Below, piece by piece: positions 59,566 to 64,000 of a DNA stretch of 64,000 nt. The translations under genes and the position numbers were made by a program. The DNA is from Eumeta japonica. Taxonomy: Eukaryota; Arthropoda; Insecta; Lepidoptera; Psychidae. Numbering within the stretch: the first letter of the stretch is position 1; each line of letters starts with the position of its first letter. The notes under the pieces were generated by a model, which worked only from the letters and a program-made list of their open reading frames with translations, was not told the DNA's origin and searched no databases. The stretch is taken from the NCBI GenBank assembly GCA_005406025.1, contig BGZK01001382.1, forward strand, positions 98,328-162,327, read 5' to 3'.

Positions 59566-59583
59566 ATCATCATCATCATCATC
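59566..59583. repeat. (ATC)6 microsatellite
   Basis: Six ATC units, followed by a GC-richer stretch (59590-59790) with the small palindrome CAGTCGTAACGACTG; this may be a separate short element inserted in the array. Confidence 0.85.
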
Positions 59584-60239
59584 GATCAACCTTCAGCCAG
59601 TCGTAACGACTGAAAGGGACAAGTCCCGATACACCGAAGGGAGAGCCATAGTATGAGAGGAGTGTAGGCTCCAGCTGGGATTGGGAGTGACGAGAGTGTA
59701 GAGCCAGCCGATAAGTGTAATCGTGCAACCTTTAGCCAGAGTATGGAGTCGGGATAGATAATAGATACTATAGTGTGTCAATAAATATAGTGGTACGGGT
59801 ACGTTCCTTCCGTTTCTCCTCCCACTCTTATATTCTACCTCCCACTCTTCTATTCTAAAATTTTTACATTTAACTTTTATTTAATATCAGTATGTTGGTG
59901 ACGCGAACTCATAAAACTTTATTACTACAAAAATCCGTATTTTGTCTCGATATTTGTCGAATAACCATCCAGTGTTCCATTTGTAAATTTTCTTCCTAAT
60001 TTGAAACGTTATTATAGACCTATATAATGTGAAGACTAACCTCCTAGGGGTATACTTTTTGAAGTTTAATCGATGCTTTTTCGATATTCTACTTTTGCGA
60101 TTGACTTAAAAATAAAAGTACACTTTATATATATAGAAACTTTGAAATGAAATATACTGTCAGTGTATATATGTTATTAAAAATAACATGTCGGTGACGA
60201 GAACTCATAAGATTTTACTGAAACAAAATCTACCCATTG

Positions 60240-61106
60240 CGCATGTAGAAATTTTCACATAATAACGCGGTGATTTGGTGACAAGATTTTACCCATCTCA
60301 AAATCGTCTAATGTCCCTATAGAAGTTTTCACTTCAAATGAACAAAAAATCATTTGCAAATTTAGCTAGCCAAACAAACATATCAAATTTCGATTATATA
60401 AAGAGAAACGAAGGAAAAAAATATATATAATAGATACATCTTTAATTTTATTCATTTCGAGTTGAGTGAAATTATCATTTTATCTGTTTGAATTAAAATA
60501 TGACTATTATCTTTTAGAATTAATTAACCAAAGCGATTACATTTCGCACTTGGTCGTACAATCACTTACTTTGGACGTACACTGCCGTGATGCGTGCTTC
60601 TTATCTTGGTTATAATGAACTTAACGTTTGCGACATATCAAATAACAAATCTTATGGTTCCACGGCCAAAAAAGAGCGTTTGAAAACTAATTTATATATC
60701 ACTGGCCTAGGTCATACTGAGTTGAATAAAAATACATTCAAATGATTGTAAAAAATGATGTGAATTCTAGATCCTAAAAGTATTACATATTAATATTTAT
60801 AGGGTCTTTCAGAGTAATATCAAGCGGCATTAGAATTCATTTTATTTTTACTTATAGAAAACGCAGTTTACAGATGAATTCTGATGCTTTGTATATGCCA
60901 CCAAAAATTCTGAAATAAAATAATAATTGAAAAAATTATAAAACACACTATGTGTTTAGTCAAAAGGTTAATGAATTGCCTTAAATGGTTTTGGTTTGTT
61001 AGATAAACGAATTATTTGGATATAATTCATTACATTATATTTTAAAAATTAACGTCACCTACGACTTCACCAGTTAGTCATCACTCTCAAAAAAAAATAT
61101 GACTAG
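60240..61106. other. No gene supported
   Basis: AT-rich; presumably 3' flank of the minus-strand exon at 61107. Confidence 0.4.
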
Positions 61107-61279
61107 TTAGCGAGCTTTGTACTTGTAGTGGCTTTGTCCGTAGTCGAGGTTTAGTTTTTTAGCTTTTGTTTTTATGAAACGTATGCCAGACCATGTCGCC
61201 TTTATGAAGATGTCAAATGATCCGTTTTGCACATCAATCCTGATGCCTATCGCAATTCGCACGGCAATAAAAATTTCAA
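61107..61279 (-). CDS. Probable last exon of an unrecognised minus-strand gene
   Basis: Minus strand: acceptor GTAATTATTACAG just before 61279, then 173 nt in phase (two bases completing a codon) encoding EIFIAVRIAIGIRIDVQNGS, FDIFIKATWSGIRFIKTKAK and a basic end DYGQSHYKYKAR with TAA at 61109-61107. The composition (mixed hydrophobic, aromatic and Lys/Arg, few Asn/Ile AT-runs) is that of real protein. The upstream exons would lie to the right of 61280; I could not identify them. Family unknown. Confidence 0.45.
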
Positions 61280-61844
61280 CTGTAATAATTACTCTATAAT
61301 ATGGCCTTAAACTGCAAACATTGAATGTTAATTAAATATAAATTACATTGAAACATTTTATTCTTCAGTTGAATATATCCAGATAAAAACTTGCATCAGA
61401 TTCGGTACCTTCTGGTTTAACAAAGATTTATGAAAATTGAATGAGCAGTTGTGAATAAAAATGGCAAGAAACATAAAATTATTCTTATGATGTGAATTTG
61501 CATGGTTACTTTAAACCATATTAATCTAAGAAGGTCTTTAAGGTTTTTTGTATCACAAATTTTTTGTCAAAGAACTTCAAAAATTTAAGCAATTTCTCAT
61601 TTATTTATAACGCATATAATTATGATACTATTATCATAATATTTGTGCAGAACAATCGTTTCAAATGAGATAATGTAAACACAAAGAATACCATGTAAAA
61701 AAAATATAACATAACATAAATCTCGCGGTTTCCATTTAAGTTAAGGTATTGCACATAGATTTAAGTTGTTGCCCCTATGACTTTTAAAACTTCAATTTGC
61801 GAAATTCTAGGGCTCTTAGTTTAGGCATACTGCAATCTGTATAT

Positions 61845-62110
61845 ATATAGTGAAGTTCCTTTTCTTTTGAGGATCAATCACGTAAAAACTACTAATCGTA
61901 TCCTTACGATTGACTATGGTACGGTACAGTATGGTATGGACTGTGACCGTTCGATGCAAGATCGTTTGTAAATGTTATAGGTTATTTATAATTTAAGAAA
62001 TGTAAAAGTATTTTGTATGTATATTTGTCATATACTGACGGCTAAACAGATTGTAATCAAATTTTGCATAGAGGTATATTATGTTCTCAAATACGATATA
62101 AGATTCATTT
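61845..62110 (-). repeat. Dispersed repeat, reverse orientation
   Basis: Contains ATCACGTAAAAACTACTAATCG, the reverse complement of the motif at 50560-50580, and CTGACGGCTAAACAGATT with ATCAAATTTTGCATAGAGGT, typical of lepidopteran interspersed repeats. Confidence 0.5.
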
Positions 62111-62940
62111 TAGAAGATTATATTACATATAACAAGATTACCTTTTACGCAGAAAATGCATAAATACCAGTAATAATGGTATTTATACATTTCGTTGTCA
62201 TTTTGGTGTCCGTTCCAGTATAAATCGTAAAGTATAACTAAGATCTAAATCGAGACCGCTATTCAAATCAAGAGCGCTACAGGTACTAGACTCGACAACA
62301 GAATTGACATCGAGAATATGACCTTGATCGCGATCAATATTGACATCAAAATCAGCCAATATAGAAGATGAAAGAATTCATTATAATCTATGTCCATGGG
62401 AGCGAAACCGGGGGCTCAATTGAATAATAATAAAAAATTGCTAAATTTAAATTTACGCCCATCGAAGGGGGCATCCTATAGATTGTGTATAGATTTGAAT
62501 CGGGTAACGGTCAAACTTGAAATCTCATTAATAGTTATTTATAAAATTTATTTCATGTTTATGAAGGCTTGTTTAAGTCACTGAAATTCATTCTCTAAGT
62601 TATTCCTAATTGCAAGAATACAAATCATCTCTGTTTTATTATAACTCTGTTAATTGGCACAGTTTTAATATTCTCGTTTCACATTGTTTTAGTTTTATTT
62701 CTAGTGTTCTGCAGAAGATTAAGAAAAGAGTTATATATTATCACAGTTTTAAGAATTCTACTAAATTTAAATCTAATTTCACCTACCACTGTTAAAATTA
62801 ACGCGCTGCTATTTACAATTTGAAATCTTTTCTTCACAAAAAATGGGTGGTATTATTTTTGTTTTAACGGTCTATTCATTTCTACCATTAGTAGGTAAAA
62901 TTGTAGCTTATTGTTTTTTATCAAATGATAAAACAGTGAT
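62110..62940. other. Repeat-derived or intergenic sequence, no gene supported
   Basis: 62240-62370 has alternating GATATTGACATCGA-type words that open an Asp-rich frame on the minus strand; 62395-62470 (CCATGGGAGCGAAACCGGGGG) looks like a retroelement fragment. Confidence 0.35.
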
Positions 62941-62941
62941 A

Positions 62942-64000
62942 TACGAGGAGCATTAAATATGTAAAAAGCGAGAATCAATATGTTGCTGATATCTTTTATT
63001 AAATATTATTTTATTTTTTGACTTAGGCACTATTGCATAATATATCTCGCATATCCTTTTTCTCAGTTTGAAAATTCCTTTCTTAAAATACTTTTCATCC
63101 TGAGCACCTAAAAATTACTTTACTCCACCCACTATTGCTTCATCATCTTCTAATTTCAGTCCTTTCGGAAACTCCTTCAACCTTGTAAATAGGTAGAAGT
63201 CACTAGGGGCAAGGCCTATTGATGTAAAGGGTGCTCACGTATTTCAAAGCCAGCATCTGGCTTTGCAGCCATAGCAATGATGGACTGGTGAACCGAGACA
63301 TTATCTTAATGGACAAAATAATTTTTGCTAGATTGCCTCGCCATTTTTTTTATTCTTTCGCATTTTTTTTTTTCGTTTTGCTTACATTCGTAACAGTAAC
63401 TGCACGGTCGAGATATTCTGTCGTGCCACCCCTTTACTATCCCAGAAAAGAGAGCTTATGATCTTTTCGGCTGAACAACTCGCCTTAAATTTCTCAGGGG
63501 TTGGCCTTTTTCAAACTCATAGACTGTAATTTCGTTTCTGCATGGTAAAGCCATGTTTCATCCGTGGTTGTAAATCAAGTCAAAAATCGAACAGAATCTC
63601 GTTGTAACAGTTGCAAAGACATACGAGAAATGGTCAGTCCAGTTTGTTTTCGTGTATCGGTAAGAATTCCGGGGACCCAGCGCGTGGATACTTTTTTCAA
63701 CCTCAAAAGTTCGTATAAAATGCAATGGCCACCATCAAACAAAATCTTTGCTTTTTTCGTTTACAAAGCGTACTGTGACATGACGATCGACTAAACTTTT
63801 TTTTCGACGTTTTATTCCATTTCTTCGGTAACTAGTGTTATTGAGCGACCCGAGCAAGAGTCATCTTTGTTGAATTTTATTCCACGTTTGAATTCGGCGC
63901 AGCAACGGGCATCTGTAGGATACGGTGGAATATTTGCTCCTAAAGTATGTTGTAGGTCATGATTAACTATTCTGTACTGAAATTTTTCAAGCACAGATAT
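62942..64000 (-). mobile_element. mariner element, left end and transposase, running off the window
   Basis: TATACGAGGAGCATTAAATATG at 62940-62961 has a TA followed by a CGAGG-type mariner terminus; the transposase remnant follows on the minus strand. The right terminus must lie beyond 64000. Confidence 0.6.
63010..63994 (-). pseudogene. mariner transposase (DD34D), decayed
   Basis: From 63994 the minus strand reads MLEKFQYRIVNHDLQH, CAEFKRGIKFNKDDSCSGRS, then (frame change) STRWVPGILTDTRKQTGLTI, TTDETWLYH (first catalytic D), YLDRAVTVT, DNVSVHQSIIAMAAKPDAGF (second D) and, 34 positions later, SDFYLFTRLKEFPKGLKLED (third D). These are the diagnostic mariner motifs. At least two frameshifts and several stops, including one between the second and third catalytic residues, so it is dead. 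Transposases of this family cut and paste the element at TA sites. Confidence 0.85.

Larger units (their letters stand above)
55610..60240. repeat. Long degenerate array of repeat family B
   Basis: Family landmarks recur in one orientation: TTTGAT-TTCT-GTTGAAATACCA with GGTAAG-CTCCACATTATACAGGTCGTTTTCAT near 55675, 56195, 56868, 57395 and 59093; AT-GGCACTCCGA-CAATAATTA-like words near 56490, 58066 and 59412; the GGTATCC-TT-TTTGAAAGTTGACT segment near 56000-56050 and 58910. Unit length varies from about 0.5 to over 1 kb through deletions and insertions (hairpin 57295, tRNA-like 57813, palindromes 58692 and 58759). No coding frame. Confidence 0.75.

Noticed and set aside
62232..62345. Asp-rich minus-strand frame
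   Set aside because: Comes from a degenerate repeat of GATATTGACATCGA-type words, not from protein-like sequence.

Overview
The window looks like AT-rich insect nuclear DNA, most probably from a moth or butterfly (Lepidoptera). This is an inference from three things: genes split by long introns with GT-AG borders, a Y-box protein gene of the insect/BYB type, and a dense mix of Helitron, piggyBac-like, Tc1/mariner and non-LTR (Jockey-like and RTE-like) remnants. There are no bacterial operons, CRISPR arrays or convincing functional RNA genes. Most of the window is non-coding.

Layout. 1-999 is the 3' end of an unrecognised acidic protein gene (+). 3128-12327 is a complete five-exon Y-box / cold-shock-domain RNA-binding protein gene (+, 297 aa). 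Its third intron holds a Tc1/mariner-type element with long inverted repeats, itself split by a TTAA-flanked piggyBac-like element. 12.4-22 kb is intergenic with decayed repeats. 23.0-24.5 kb holds a GC-rich open frame (+) and a candidate two-exon small membrane protein gene (-). 27.8-29.0 kb is a Jockey-like ORF1 remnant (-). 29.26-31.45 kb is a degenerate array of a roughly 0.5-0.85 kb repeat; the same family recurs at 22.3-22.7 and 55.6-60.2 kb. 32384-36171 is a ten-exon coiled-coil protein gene (+, 417 aa in my model), whose exon phases join without a frame break. 37.2-40.9 kb carries non-LTR remnants and dispersed repeats.

44351-47502 is a Helitron on the minus strand. Both termini are recognisable, but its Rep open frame is decayed and the helicase part is absent. 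49440-49960 looks like a promoter, a non-coding first exon and a second exon that starts translation (Met-Lys, then a splice donor); the rest of that gene was not found. 51.8-52.6 kb is a Jockey-like reverse transcriptase remnant (+). 61107-61279 looks like the last exon of a minus-strand gene. 62.9-64.0 kb is a decayed mariner (DD34D, -) that reaches the window edge.

The genes do not form a visible common pathway. I did not find a clear new biological system. The most worthwhile leads are the coiled-coil gene, the small membrane-protein candidate, the nested transposons, and the array family with its perfect hairpins. All intron/exon models are by eye and none has transcript support here.
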